This document shows positions 1 to 7,776 of a stretch of DNA of 64,000 nucleotides, piece after piece (positions within the stretch are counted from its first letter, which is position 1; the number at the start of each line of letters is the position of its first letter). A program made the translations under genes and the position numbers. The notes beneath the pieces are model-generated. The model did not search any database and was not told the DNA's origin. It worked only from the letters and a program-made list of their open reading frames with translations. The DNA is taken from contig NZ_CP155551.1 in NCBI RefSeq assembly GCF_039679125.1, forward strand, positions 3,906,001-3,970,000, in the 5' to 3' direction. Origin of the DNA: Blastococcus sp. HT6-4 (GTDB lineage: Bacteria > Actinomycetota > Actinomycetes > Mycobacteriales > Geodermatophilaceae).

Positions 1-567
1 GCCCGCGAACTGGGCATGGCGTCGTCCGCGGTCTACCGCTACGTCCCGAGCCGGGACGACCTGCTGACCCGGCTGATCATCGACGGCTACGACGACCTCG
101 GCGCCGCCGCGGAGGCGGCCGACACCCCGTCCGCGCCGCCCCGGGCCCGCTGGGTCGCCGTCTGCCGCGCGGTCCGGGCCTGGGCCCGTGACCATCCGCA
201 CGAGTACACCCTCCTGTACGGCTCCCCCGTGCCGGGCTACGAGGCACCGGAGGACACCGTGCCGGCGGCGTCGCGCGTAGGCGTCGTCCTCGGCCGGATC
301 CTCGGCGACGCCGCCCGGAGCGGGCAGCTGCCGGAGACGTCCGGGGAGCGGGACCCCTCCCTGATCAGCGACGGCGCGCTGGCCGTCCTGGGCGGCGAGC
401 ACCCGGCGCTGGACGAGGCGGTGCGCGTACGCGCCCTGCTCGCGTGGTCCTCGCTCTTCGGGACCATCAGCTTCGAGCTGTTCGGGCACTTCGTAGGCTC
501 CGTGCAGGACGGCGACCGGTACTTCGACCGGGCGATGACCGACCTGGCCGCCCTCCTCGGCCTGTAG
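1..567 (+). CDS. TetR-family regulator, C-terminal part (5' end outside window)
   Basis: The reading frame is open from base 1, so the true start lies upstream. The first residues (ARELGMASSAVYRYVPSRDD) match the recognition helix and following helix of a TetR HTH: a G-x-x-x-x-x-x-Y-R-Y core and then a helix of the kind that follows in DeoR/TetR proteins. The remaining 150 residues are helical and Ala/Arg-rich. They resemble the WHG/TetR_C ligand-binding domain common in actinobacterial TetR proteins (RWVAVCRAVRAWARDHPHEY). It ends at a TAG, and 78 bp separate it from the next gene. Target and ligand cannot be inferred, because the upstream neighbour usually under its control is not visible. 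Confidence 0.85.
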   Translation, partial: ARELGMASSAVYRYVPSRDDLLTRLIIDGYDDLGAAAEAADTPSAPPRARWVAVCRAVRAWARDHPHEYTLLYGSPVPGYEAPEDTVPAASRVGVVLGRILGDAARSGQLPETSGERDPSLISDGALAVLGGEHPALDEAVRVRALLAWSSLFGTISFELFGHFVGSVQDGDRYFDRAMTDLAALLGL

Positions 568-645
568 CGGCGCCGCCGGGTCCACCCGGGCGGGGAGCCG
601 GCGCGGCGCGGCCGACAGGGCGAGCCGCTGGTCTGCCCGGGAGTT

Positions 646-2466
646 GTGCGGCAGGCTGGACGGGGGACCGCCGCCGGCGGGCAGCAGCGAGGAGGAGCAG
701 TCATCGAGAAGGCCGAGGCCGGCCGGGGCGCGACGCCGACCCCGGACGACGAGGCGCTACCGGGCACCCCCTCGTGGTTCTCGGTGCTGCACGAGTCCTC
801 GTTCATGTTCGCCGCGGTCTGCGACACCGCCGGGACGCTGCTCACCGCCAACCGCCTGGCCATCGAGGGCCGCGGCTTCGACCGCCGCCGACACCTGGGC
901 CGCCCCTTCTGGGAGGCCGGCTGGTGGGCCGGTGACCCGGACGTGGGCGCCACGATCCGCGAGTGGTGCCTGAAGGTGGCCGCCGGCGGTGAACCGGTCC
1001 GCGCGGTCACCAGCTTCTTCCGCGCCGACGGCACGCGGCGCACCGCCGACCTCACCATGCAGCTCGTCCGCGAAGGTGAGCAGCAGGAGTTCCTCCTGGT
1101 CACCGGTCTGGACATCACCGATCGGCTGCAGACCGAGCGGGTCACCGCCGAGGCGCGCGCGGCGGGCATGGAGGCGTCCACGCTGCGCCAGATCGCCACC
1201 GCCCGGGCCCGCGACCTGGAGGTTCTCCGCGAGACGGAGGCCAAGCTCACCCGCGCGCTCGCCATCTCCGAGCGGGTGCTGGCCAACGTGGCCGACGGCA
1301 TCTACGGGCTCGACATCGACGGCCGGGTGGAGTTCCTCAACCCCGCCGCCGCGCGGCTCACCGGGTACCGGCCCGAGGACCAGCTGGGCTGCGACCAGCA
1401 CGCGCTGATCCACGCCCGGCGCCCGGACGGCTCGCCCTACCCACGCGAGGAGTGCCCGGTCTGGCGGGCCCTCCGGACCGGTCGCACCGTGTTCGCCGAC
1501 GACGAGACGTTCTGGCGCAGCGACGGCACGGCGATCCCGGTGGAGATGGTCGTCGTGCCGACGGTGGAGGAGGGCGCGTTCACCGGCGTCGTCGTCTCGT
1601 TCCGCGACCTCACCGACCGGCGGGCCGCCCAGCGGCAGGCGGCCGAGCTCGAGGCGCTCGCCGCCCGCGCCGCGGCCGAACGGGCGCTGTCGGACCGGCT
1701 GCAGCAGTCGCTGCTCACCCCGCCGCCGGAGCCCGACCACCTGCAGATCGCCGTCCGCTACCGCCCGGCCGCGCACGAGGCGCACGTGGGCGGCGACTGG
1801 TACGACGCCTTCCTCCAGCCCGACGGGGCGACCATGCTCGTCATCGGCGACGTCATCGGCCACGACAGCCGCGCGGCCGCGGCGATGGGCCAGGTCCGGG
1901 GGCTCCTGCGCGCCCTCGCCTACGACGACGAGGAGGGGCCCGCGGCCACGCTCACCCGCGTCGAGCACGCCGCCCGGGGGCTCGCGGTCTCGACCATGGC
2001 CACCGGCGTCCTCGCCCGGATCGAGCGCCACCCCGACGCGCCGGACGCCGTCAGCCGCCTCCTCCGCTGGAGCAACGCCGGCCACCTGCCACCGATCCTG
2101 CTGGCGCCCGACGGCACGAGCACGCTGCTCACCACCCCGCCGGAGCTGATGCTGGGCATCGACCCCGACGCCCCGCGCACCGACCACGCCGTCGACCTGC
2201 CCGACGGGTACACCCTCCTGCTGGTCACCGACGGCCTGGTCGAGCGCCGCGACATCGATCTCGACCAGGGCTTCGAACGGCTGCAGGACGCGCTGCGGGA
2301 CCTCGGCGGCACGCCGCTGGAGGAGCTGCTGGACACGGTGCTCGCCCGGCTGCTGCCCGAGGCGGGCGCCGACGACGTCGCGATCGTGGCCGTGCGCACC
2401 TTCCCCGAGGACCGCCCGCGGCCGCCGGAGGCCGGACCCAACCGGCTGCCGCCCGGGATGGGCTGA
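646..2466 (+). CDS. PAS-PAS-PP2C (SpoIIE/RsbU-type) serine phosphatase
   Basis: A cytosolic sensor phosphatase of about 606 residues. PAS/PAC domain 1 spans about residues 38-160, ending in a DITDR PAC signature. A helical linker follows, then PAS 2 at about 205-325, ending DLTDR, and a SpoIIE/PP2C phosphatase at about 360-595. The phosphatase motifs GGDWYDAF (metal-binding Asp), TDGLVERRD and GADDVAIV are all intact. Such proteins dephosphorylate anti-anti-sigma factors in partner-switching control of stress sigma factors. No RsbV/RsbW partner is adjacent; a lone anti-sigma-type ATPase lies at 25101. The start is uncertain. GTG at 646 has no good ribosome site, while a strong GGAGGAG at 691-697 precedes in-frame GTC/ATC codons rather than a standard start. 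Confidence 0.88.
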   Translation: MRQAGRGTAAGGQQRGGAVIEKAEAGRGATPTPDDEALPGTPSWFSVLHESSFMFAAVCDTAGTLLTANRLAIEGRGFDRRRHLGRPFWEAGWWAGDPDVGATIREWCLKVAAGGEPVRAVTSFFRADGTRRTADLTMQLVREGEQQEFLLVTGLDITDRLQTERVTAEARAAGMEASTLRQIATARARDLEVLRETEAKLTRALAISERVLANVADGIYGLDIDGRVEFLNPAAARLTGYRPEDQLGCDQHALIHARRPDGSPYPREECPVWRALRTGRTVFADDETFWRSDGTAIPVEMVVVPTVEEGAFTGVVVSFRDLTDRRAAQRQAAELEALAARAAAERALSDRLQQSLLTPPPEPDHLQIAVRYRPAAHEAHVGGDWYDAFLQPDGATMLVIGDVIGHDSRAAAAMGQVRGLLRALAYDDEEGPAATLTRVEHAARGLAVSTMATGVLARIERHPDAPDAVSRLLRWSNAGHLPPILLAPDGTSTLLTTPPELMLGIDPDAPRTDHAVDLPDGYTLLLVTDGLVERRDIDLDQGFERLQDALRDLGGTPLEELLDTVLARLLPEAGADDVAIVAVRTFPEDRPRPPEAGPNRLPPGMG

Positions 2467-2474
2467 CGGCGCAC

Positions 2475-2512
2475 GACAGCGCCCGCCCCGGAGGACCGGG
2501 ACGGGCGCTGTC
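2475..2512. terminator. Bidirectional hairpin terminator
   Basis: GACAGCGCCCG (2475-2485) pairs with CGGGCGCTGTC (2502-2512). After one C-A mismatch, CCCGG/CCGGG extends the stem around an AGGA loop. It lies between the convergent PP2C gene and the DUF1416 gene, so it can serve both. A run of T is weak, as usual in high-GC actinobacteria. Confidence 0.75.
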
Positions 2513-2545
2513 GGTCGTTCGGCCCCCCGTGAGGAGGGCAGCTTC

Positions 2546-2839
2546 TCAATCGATGACGACGGTGGTCTCGTTCAGCCCGACCTCGGCCGACAGGACCCGC
2601 TCGCCCTTGCCGACCGCGGCCAGCGAGCGCAGCTTCCACGGGCCCGGCGCGGCGAAGAAGCGGAACTCACCCTCGGGGCTGGTGACCACCTCGGCGGTGA
2701 ACTCGTCGGTCGAGTCGAGCAGCCGGACGTAGGCGCCGGCCACCGGAGCCCCGTCGTGCCACACCTGGCCCTGGATGACCGTCTGGGTGTTCAAGTCGAT
2801 CCCGGCGAGGGAACCGCCCTGCTCGGGCGCTGCGCACAT
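2546..2839 (-). CDS. sseC: DUF1416 protein (SseC-like)
   Basis: A 97-residue protein made almost entirely of one beta-sandwich-like DUF1416 domain, with the pattern VIQGQVWHDGAPVAGAYVRLLD ... GEFRFFAAPGPW. The family is known next to thiosulfate sulfurtransferase genes in actinobacteria (SseC beside CysA in M. tuberculosis). Here the ATG lies 6 bp after the rhodanese stop, so the two are an operon and probably translated together. GAGAAG lies upstream of the start. A role in sulfur or thiosulfate metabolism comes from this context; the biochemical function is not known to me. It is the last gene of the minus-strand sulfur operon before the terminator at 2475-2512. Confidence 0.88.
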   Translation of the reverse strand: MCAAPEQGGSLAGIDLNTQTVIQGQVWHDGAPVAGAYVRLLDSTDEFTAEVVTSPEGEFRFFAAPGPWKLRSLAAVGKGERVLSAEVGLNETTVVID

Positions 2840-2845
2840 GTCAGC

Positions 2846-3673
2846 TCACTTCTCGATCGGGACGCCGACGAGCGAGCCGTACTCGACCCAGCTGCCGTCG
2901 TAGTTCTTGACGTCGGTCTTGCCGAGCAGCTCGCGCAGCACGAACCAGGTGTGGCTCGAGCGCTCGCCGATGCGGCAGTAGGCGATGGTCGGCTTGCTCT
3001 CGTCGTAACCCTGCTCGGCGTAGAGCGCCGCGAGCTGCTGGTCGGACTTGAAGGTGCCGTCCTCGTTGGCCGCCTTGCTCCACGGGATGTTGATCGCCGT
3101 GGGGACGTGGCCGGCCTTCTGCGACTGCTCCTGCGGCAGGTGCGCGGGGGCGAGGATCTTGCCGGAGAACTCGTCGGGCGAGCGGACGTCGACGATGTTC
3201 TTGCTGCCGATGGAGGCCACGACCTCGTCGCGGAACGCACGGATCGACAGGTCGGGCTCGCCGGCCTTGTACTGCGTGGCCGGGCGCTCGACGGCGTCCT
3301 TGGACAGCGGACGGCCGTCCAGCTCCCACTTCTTCCGGCCGCCGTCCATGAGCTTCACGTCGGAGTGGCCGTAGATCTTGAAGTACCAGTAGGCGTAGGC
3401 GGCGAACCAGTTGTTGTTGCCGCCGTAGAGGACGACGGTGTCGTCGTTGCCGATGCCCTTGGCCGACATGAGCTCCTCGAAGGCGCTCTTGTCGAGGAAG
3501 TCGCGGCGCAGCGGGTCCTGCAGGTCCTTCTTCCAGTCCAGCTTGACGGCGCCCTCGATGTGGCCGCCGTCGTAGGCGCTGGTGTCCTCGTCGACCTCGA
3601 CGAGGACGATGCCGGGCTGGCCCAGGTGCTCCTGGACCCAGTCCACCGAGACGAGTACGTCGTTACGGCTCAT
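2846..3673 (-). CDS. cysA: Thiosulfate sulfurtransferase (tandem rhodanese), CysA/SseA type
   Basis: 275 residues, the usual length for a two-domain rhodanese. The N-terminal inactive rhodanese domain spans about residues 1-130 (VSVDWVQEHLG, DTVVLYGG). The C-terminal catalytic domain spans about 140-275, with the active-site loop CRIGERSSHTWF, where the Cys carries the persulfide. The protein transfers sulfane sulfur from thiosulfate (or 3-mercaptopyruvate) to cyanide or thiols. The start ATG is preceded by GGAGGA at 9 nt. A short Cys-rich leader peptide lies 145 bp upstream on the same strand, suggesting cysteine-responsive attenuation. The downstream DUF1416 gene is in the same operon. The name follows mycobacterial CysA2/CysA3 usage and is unrelated to the sulfate-permease CysA. 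Confidence 0.93.
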   Translation of the reverse strand: MSRNDVLVSVDWVQEHLGQPGIVLVEVDEDTSAYDGGHIEGAVKLDWKKDLQDPLRRDFLDKSAFEELMSAKGIGNDDTVVLYGGNNNWFAAYAYWYFKIYGHSDVKLMDGGRKKWELDGRPLSKDAVERPATQYKAGEPDLSIRAFRDEVVASIGSKNIVDVRSPDEFSGKILAPAHLPQEQSQKAGHVPTAINIPWSKAANEDGTFKSDQQLAALYAEQGYDESKPTIAYCRIGERSSHTWFVLRELLGKTDVKNYDGSWVEYGSLVGVPIEK

Positions 3674-3818
3674 GGGTGGTGTTCCTCCGGATGATCGGTG
3701 TGCGGTCGGTCGGTCTGGTGGTGCAGGGACGACGCGGATCGCTCAGACCGCGGAAGTCACGGGAGAAAGGGGCATCCCGACGGCGCGGAGAGCGCGTCTG
3801 GACGGCGCGGTGCCGCCC

Positions 3819-3893
3819 TCAGAGGGGCGGACACAGGCAGCTGCCGACGCGGCACAGGTCGACCGTGCGGCGCGAGGTCAGCAGGATGCCCAC
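3819..3893 (-). CDS. Cys-rich leader peptide of the sulfurtransferase operon (24 aa)
   Basis: A GTG-initiated 24-codon frame whose peptide contains LTSRRTVDLCRVGSCLC, with three Cys near the end. It matches the actinobacterial putative leader peptide pattern (LTSRR-x-VDL-x-RV) found in front of sulfur genes. On the minus strand a TACCCT -10 box (3905-3900) stands 6 nt before the GTG, so the message is probably leaderless. It lies between the thioredoxin stop and the rhodanese start. In mycobacteria, comparable Cys-codon upstream frames are reported to repress downstream genes when cysteine is plentiful. The frame and promoter are visible; regulation by cysteine is inferred from the family. 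Confidence 0.75.
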   Translation of the reverse strand: MGILLTSRRTVDLCRVGSCLCPPL

Positions 3894-3899
3894 GACGCG

Positions 3900-3905
3900 A
3901 GGGTA
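3900..3905 (-). promoter_or_regulatory. -10 box for leaderless leader peptide
   Basis: TACCCT read on the minus strand, 6 nt upstream of the leader peptide GTG (3893). This spacing puts the transcription start at or within a base or two of the start codon. It would give the cysA-sseC operon its own promoter immediately after the thioredoxin gene. Confidence 0.55.
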
Positions 3906-3910
3906 TCCGA

Positions 3911-4267
3911 TCACCACCGGTCCCCCGCATGCGCGTCTACCAGAGCCGTCAGCTCCGCCGGCACCGGCGCGCCGCTGCTGCGACCGAGCACCCGGCCGGC
4001 GCGGTCGAGGTAGAACAGCGTGGGCGTGCGCCGGACGTCGAGTGCGCGCACCTCGTCGAGATGGCTCTCCGCGTCGACCTGGACCACGGCCAGTCCGGGA
4101 CGGGTGGCCTGCAGCTGGGCGAGCCGGGCCCGGGTCACGCGGCAGGGGGCGCAGAAGGCGGTCGAGAACTGGACGACCGTGAGCTCCGCATCGGCCGGGC
4201 GCACGCCCAGCCGCTCGAGCACCGCGGCGGTTCCGCCCACACCCACGGTCCGGTCCACCCGCGGCAC
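3911..4267 (-). CDS. Thioredoxin-family protein (ThiX-like)
   Basis: 118 residues with a thioredoxin fold: TVVQFSTAFCAPCRVTRARL carries the redox motif CAPC, followed by VVQVDAES and the cis-Pro strand RRTPTLFYLD. There is no signal peptide, so it is probably cytoplasmic. The active site differs from the canonical WCGPC (FCAPC). It sits 20 bp after the DUF2993 gene and just before the leader peptide and rhodanese. This matches M. tuberculosis ThiX (Rv0816c) beside CysA2, and suggests it reduces a protein of sulfur transfer. The partner is unknown. GTG start at 4267; no strong ribosome site is seen. Confidence 0.85.
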   Translation of the reverse strand: MPRVDRTVGVGGTAAVLERLGVRPADAELTVVQFSTAFCAPCRVTRARLAQLQATRPGLAVVQVDAESHLDEVRALDVRRTPTLFYLDRAGRVLGRSSGAPVPAELTALVDAHAGDRW

Positions 4268-4287
4268 AACCCACCCGGCCGGGCGGG

Positions 4288-4977
4288 CTATTCCGCCGCG
4301 AGCACGGTGTCCACGGCCTCCACCCGGACGTCCACCCCGTCCTCGGCCGGCTGCACCTCGAGCAGGCGCAGGCCGAAGGGCAACTCGATCGGGTAACGGA
4401 GGTCGAGCAGGTCGTTCGCCCGCTCCACGAGCTCGTCGGGCACCGGTAGCCCCGCGCCTGAGGCCCGCTCGACGTCGATGACCAGCTCGTCGCCGTCGAG
4501 GGCCACCGTCCCGGCGGCGGTGAGCGGCACCGAGCGGCCGAGCAGCTCGACGGTGCGGGTGATCCGCAGCCCGTCGCCCTCGCGCCGCAGCACGGTGTCA
4601 CCACCGAGCTCGTCCGAGAGCAGGGCGTAGGACAGCGTCGCCGTGCCGTCGATCCGCTCGACCGGCACCTCCTGCACCTGGCCGGAGAGCACCGCCGACA
4701 GCGGCACCCACACCCCGGTGAGCGCGACCTCGGCCTGCGTGCCCTCGCGCCGGCCCAGCGTCTCGGCGTCCAGCGAGATGCGGACGTCCTCGTACCGGCC
4801 GCCGACCGCCTGGGTGAGGAACGGGAAGCCGCGGATGTCCACATCCGGCGGGCCCGCCAGCGCGCTCTGCGCGGCCAGCTGCCGGGCCACCTGCCCCTCG
4901 GCGATGGCCATGGCGACCCGGTCGGCCAGCACCCCGAGGCCGAGGAGCACGAGCAGGACGACGGCGAGGGCCTTCAC
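4288..4977 (-). CDS. DUF2993 (LmeA-like) envelope protein
   Basis: 229 residues. An N-terminal hydrophobic segment (about residues 2-25, LAVVLLVLLGLGVLADRVA) acts as signal or anchor. The rest is a beta-rich DUF2993 domain with the DIRGFPFLTQAVGGRYEDV signature and repeated ITRTV/LTAAG strands, as expected of a lipid-binding extracytoplasmic fold. The mycobacterial homologue LmeA (Rv0817c) takes part in lipomannan elongation. It has the same neighbours there (thioredoxin one side, GlnR the other), which supports orthology. Substrate here is unknown. The GTG start lies in the second copy of a 14-bp tandem duplication that also holds the stop of the upstream membrane gene. Confidence 0.85.
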   Translation of the reverse strand: MKALAVVLLVLLGLGVLADRVAMAIAEGQVARQLAAQSALAGPPDVDIRGFPFLTQAVGGRYEDVRISLDAETLGRREGTQAEVALTGVWVPLSAVLSGQVQEVPVERIDGTATLSYALLSDELGGDTVLRREGDGLRITRTVELLGRSVPLTAAGTVALDGDELVIDVERASGAGLPVPDELVERANDLLDLRYPIELPFGLRLLEVQPAEDGVDVRVEAVDTVLAAE

Positions 4978-4996
4978 AGGACGGCCTTCACAGGAC
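4969..4996. repeat. 14-bp tandem duplication at a gene junction
   Basis: GGCCTTCACAGGAC occurs twice in direct succession (4969-4982, 4983-4996). On the minus strand each copy holds GTGAAGGCC. The first-transcribed copy provides the TGA stop of the membrane protein gene (4988-4990); the second provides the GTG start of the DUF2993 gene (4975-4977). An ancestral GTGA stop/start overlap appears to have been separated by the duplication. Confidence 0.85.
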
Positions 4997-5812
4997 GGTC
5001 AGGAGGCCGAGGGCGACAGGCGCGCCGGCGGCGAGCGGCAGCACCACCTGGACGGTGCTCGTCGCCCAGGGGGACAGCGTCTCCGCCGCGCCGCCCATGG
5101 CCGTCTCGACGGCGAGATAGCTGCCGGCGACGGCCACCAGCGCGACGACCCCGGCGACGACCGCGCCCGCCGCCAGCGCCCGCAGTGCGCCGAGGTCGGC
5201 GACGTCCCGGGCGGCCCAGGCGGTCGCCGCCCCGGCCAGGACGGCGAGCACCGCCCCCGTGAGGCCGCGGGGCACGCCGACAGCCAGCCGCGGCCGGGGC
5301 AGCACCTGGTCGGTGAGGTGGCCGACCAGGAGGGCGGCGCCGGTGACCAGCGCCGCGACCACCAGGCGCTCCTCGGCCAGGCGGCCGAGGAGCAGGAACG
5401 CGGCGAGGGCGCCGACCGCGGTGAGCAGCACGGCCGACCCGGCGAGCGAGTCGACCAGGGCGTGCCGCGGCGTGCGCAGCATCTGCTGCAGCACGGCGCC
5501 CAGGAATCCGACGCCCAGCACGGCCAGCAGCCCACCCAGGTGCGGCCGCTCCGGGAGCAGCAGCGCGAGGTCGGCCGCGACGGCGGCGGCCGTGCCCACG
5601 GCCAGGGAGGCGGCGAACCCCTGCATCCCGGCGGCGAGCACCCAGGAGAGCACCAGCGCCAGCTGCAGCACCAGGACGGCGGCCAGCGTCCCCACCTCGC
5701 CCAGCGCCGGCGGCAGCCCCGCCAGCAGCCCGGCCGCGACGACCGAGAGCCCGGCGGCCGGGAGGTGGTGCGCCCGGGCCGGCGTCGAGGGGAGGACGGC
5801 GGGGGAACTCAC
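4988..5812 (-). CDS. Polytopic membrane protein of unknown function
   Basis: 274 residues, very rich in Ala, Leu and Val, with about eight or nine predicted membrane segments (for example AAVLVLQLALVLSWVLAAGM and AGAVVAGVVALVAVAGSYLA). I do not recognise a named family or catalytic motif. The gene is divergent from glnR and leads the minus-strand run that continues into DUF2993, thioredoxin and rhodanese. Many actinobacteria have a hypothetical membrane protein at this place. The GTG start at 5812 is followed by a hydrophobic first helix after about 18 residues. A 23-nt inverted repeat lies about 30 bp upstream. Confidence 0.75.
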   Translation of the reverse strand: MSSPAVLPSTPARAHHLPAAGLSVVAAGLLAGLPPALGEVGTLAAVLVLQLALVLSWVLAAGMQGFAASLAVGTAAAVAADLALLLPERPHLGGLLAVLGVGFLGAVLQQMLRTPRHALVDSLAGSAVLLTAVGALAAFLLLGRLAEERLVVAALVTGAALLVGHLTDQVLPRPRLAVGVPRGLTGAVLAVLAGAATAWAARDVADLGALRALAAGAVVAGVVALVAVAGSYLAVETAMGGAAETLSPWATSTVQVVLPLAAGAPVALGLLTVL

Positions 5813-5840
5813 GGACCGATGCTCTCAGAAGCCCGGCCTC

Positions 5841-5863
5841 CGGTCCGCTCGACGAGCGGACCG
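5841..5863. promoter_or_regulatory. 23-nt inverted repeat in the glnR divergent region
   Basis: CGGTCCGCTC-GAC-GAGCGGACCG: perfect 10-bp arms around a 3-nt spacer. It lies about 30 bp upstream of the membrane protein start and 160 bp upstream of glnR. It could be an operator or a 5' UTR hairpin of the minus-strand operon. It is not the GTnAC-type GlnR site. Confidence 0.45.
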
Positions 5864-6020
5864 TCGCCGGAACGGGGACCACCGCACCCCTCGACCGACC
5901 GTGCGCCGACGAGATCCGCCTGGTCGACCAGCACCTCCGCTATCCTGCGAGCTCACCTCGACAGCGTTGTCGTAGGTCCGGCCGGTGCCCCGCCGGCCCC
6001 GGACCCCTGAGGGAGACGAC

Positions 6021-6752
6021 ATGCGACTCGTGCTCATGACCGCGGCGCGGCAGGCCACGACCGAGGTGCTGCCCGCGCTCGGGCTGCTCGGCCACCAGGT
6101 GCGCGTGATGGCCCCGGAGCTCTCCAGCCTCCTGGACGGCGACTCCGGGGACGTGGTCCTCGTCGACGCCCGCCACGATCTGATCCGGGCCCGCACCCTC
6201 TGCGGCCTGCTCTCCTCCACCGGCGTGGCCGCGGCCCTGGTCGCCGTCCTCTCCGAGGGGGGCCTGGTCGCGCTCTCGGCGGACTGGGGGGTCGACGACG
6301 TGCTGCTCGACACCGCCGGCCCCGCCGAGGTCGACGCCCGGCTCAAGTGGGCCACCGCGCGCCGGCTGGCGGCCGCGACGCCCGCCGACGGCGCCGACGG
6401 CGGCGTCACCCAGGCCGGCGAGCTGGTCATCGACGAGCACAGCTACTCGGCGAAGCTGCGCGGCCGCCCGCTCGATCTCACCTACAAGGAGTTCGAGCTG
6501 CTGAAGTACCTGGCCCAGCACCCGGGCCGGGTCTTCTCGCGGGCCCAGCTGCTCCAGGAGATCTGGGGCTACGACTACTTCGGCGGCACCCGCACCGTCG
6601 ACGTCCACGTGCGCCGGCTGCGGGCCAAGCTGGGCACCGAGCACGAGGCGCTCATCGGCACGGTGCGCAACGTGGGCTACAAGCTCGACCAGCAGGTGGC
6701 CGACGCGACCGCCAAGGCCGCCCGGGCGGAGACCGACGCCGAACTGGTCTGA
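6021..6752 (+). CDS. glnR: GlnR, OmpR-type nitrogen regulator
   Basis: 243 residues. The receiver-like domain (about residues 1-115) carries LVDARHDL and CGLLSSTG followed by [13 protein letters not shown]. The winged-helix DNA-binding domain (about 135-225) carries [20 protein letters not shown] and [16 protein letters not shown]. These strings are nearly identical to GlnR of mycobacteria and streptomycetes, an orphan OmpR-type regulator of glnA, amtB and nitrogen assimilation that acts as a dimer without a known kinase. ATG at 6021 has GGGAG at 6 nt, so I chose it over an upstream in-frame GTG. mshD follows after 7 bp, as Rv0818-Rv0819 do in M. tuberculosis. Confidence 0.95.
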   Translation: MRLVLMTAARQATTEVLPALGLLGHQVRVMAPELSSLLDGDSGDVVLVDARHDLIRARTLCGLLSSTGVAAALVAVLSEGGLVALSADWGVDDVLLDTAGPAEVDARLKWATARRLAAATPADGADGGVTQAGELVIDEHSYSAKLRGRPLDLTYKEFELLKYLAQHPGRVFSRAQLLQEIWGYDYFGGTRTVDVHVRRLRAKLGTEHEALIGTVRNVGYKLDQQVADATAKAARAETDAELV

Positions 6753-6759
6753 TGGCCCG

Positions 6760-7659
6760 GTGAGCAACGATCCCGACGTCGCCGAGGTCCTCGCGCTGCT
6801 GCGCGCCGCCACCGCCGCCGACGGGGTGCGCCCGGTCTCCGAGGAGGCCGAGCTCCGCCTGCAGCACCGCTCGCCCGGCGGACGCGACCTCGTCGTCCGC
6901 ACCGGCGACGGCGCCCTGGCCGGCTACGCCCGGATCGACGACGGCACCGCCGAGCTGGTCGTGCACCCCGCCCACCGGCGCCGGGGCCACGGGACGGCGC
7001 TGCTGCGGCAGCTCCTCGATCTGACCGCCGAGCGGCCGCTGAGCATCTGGGCCCACGGGGACCTGCCGGGCTCGGCCGAGCTGCTGGCCCCGCACGGCTT
7101 CACCCGGGCCCGGGTGCTGCTGCAGATGCGCCTGCCGGACCTGACTGCCGCCGCGGTCGACCCGAACCCCGCGCTGCCCGAGGACGTGCGGGTGCTGCCG
7201 TTCCGCCGCGGACGGGACGAGGAGGCGTGGTTGCGGGTCAACGCCCGCGCGTTCGCCTGGCACCCGGAGCAGGGCCGGATGACCCGGGAGGACCTGGAGC
7301 TGCGGGAGGCCGAGCCCTGGTTCGACCCCGAGGGCTTCCTCATGGCCTGGCGCGGGGATCCCCACGCGGACGGCGAGCTGCTGGGCTTCCACTGGACGAA
7401 GGTGCACCCGCCGGGCGACGCCGCCGAGGACGCGGTCGGCGAGATCTACGTGCTGGGCGTGGATCCGGGGGCCCAGGGGCTGCGGCTGGGGCGCGCGCTC
7501 ACCGACCTGGGGCTGGCGCACCTGCGCGGGCGGGGCCTCGGGGAGGTGCTGCTCTACGTCGAGGAGGACAACACCGCGGCCGTCGGGCTCTACGAGGGGC
7601 GCGGGTTCCGGCGGTTCGCGGTGGACGTCGCCTGGCGGCGCGAGCCCGCCGGGGACTGA
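6760..7659 (+). CDS. mshD: Mycothiol synthase (GCN5-type acetyltransferase)
   Basis: 299 residues with two tandem GNAT domains, as in MshD. The N-terminal domain (about 1-140) has VHPAHRRRGHGTALLRQLL. The C-terminal, catalytically competent domain (about 145-299) has EIYVLGVDPGAQGLRLGRAL and LYVEEDNTAAVGLYEGRGF. The central NARAFAWHPEQGRM motif is typical of mycothiol synthases. The enzyme acetylates Cys-GlcN-Ins with acetyl-CoA in the last step of mycothiol biosynthesis. GTG start 7 bp after the glnR stop; probably co-transcribed. Its presence shows that the organism makes mycothiol. Confidence 0.95.
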   Translation: MSNDPDVAEVLALLRAATAADGVRPVSEEAELRLQHRSPGGRDLVVRTGDGALAGYARIDDGTAELVVHPAHRRRGHGTALLRQLLDLTAERPLSIWAHGDLPGSAELLAPHGFTRARVLLQMRLPDLTAAAVDPNPALPEDVRVLPFRRGRDEEAWLRVNARAFAWHPEQGRMTREDLELREAEPWFDPEGFLMAWRGDPHADGELLGFHWTKVHPPGDAAEDAVGEIYVLGVDPGAQGLRLGRALTDLGLAHLRGRGLGEVLLYVEEDNTAAVGLYEGRGFRRFAVDVAWRREPAGD

Positions 7660-7727
7660 GGCCCGAAGGGCGCTCCTGCCCGGATCGTGACCCGCGGCAC
7701 GCATGGTCATCAAGATCCTCAACGCCC

Positions 7728-7749
7728 GTTCATCGACCGTTCACCTCGG
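7728..7749 (+). promoter_or_regulatory. PHO box upstream of pstS
   Basis: Two adjacent 11-nt direct repeats, GTTCATCGACC and GTTCACCTCGG, fit the actinobacterial PhoP-binding PHO box (GTTCACC-type units at 11-nt spacing). The box ends 27 bp before a TAGCGT -10 element, which places it at the -35 region as expected for activation of pstS under phosphate starvation. Confidence 0.8.
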
Positions 7750-7776
7750 TACGGGGAGCACGCCACCTGCGCTCCC

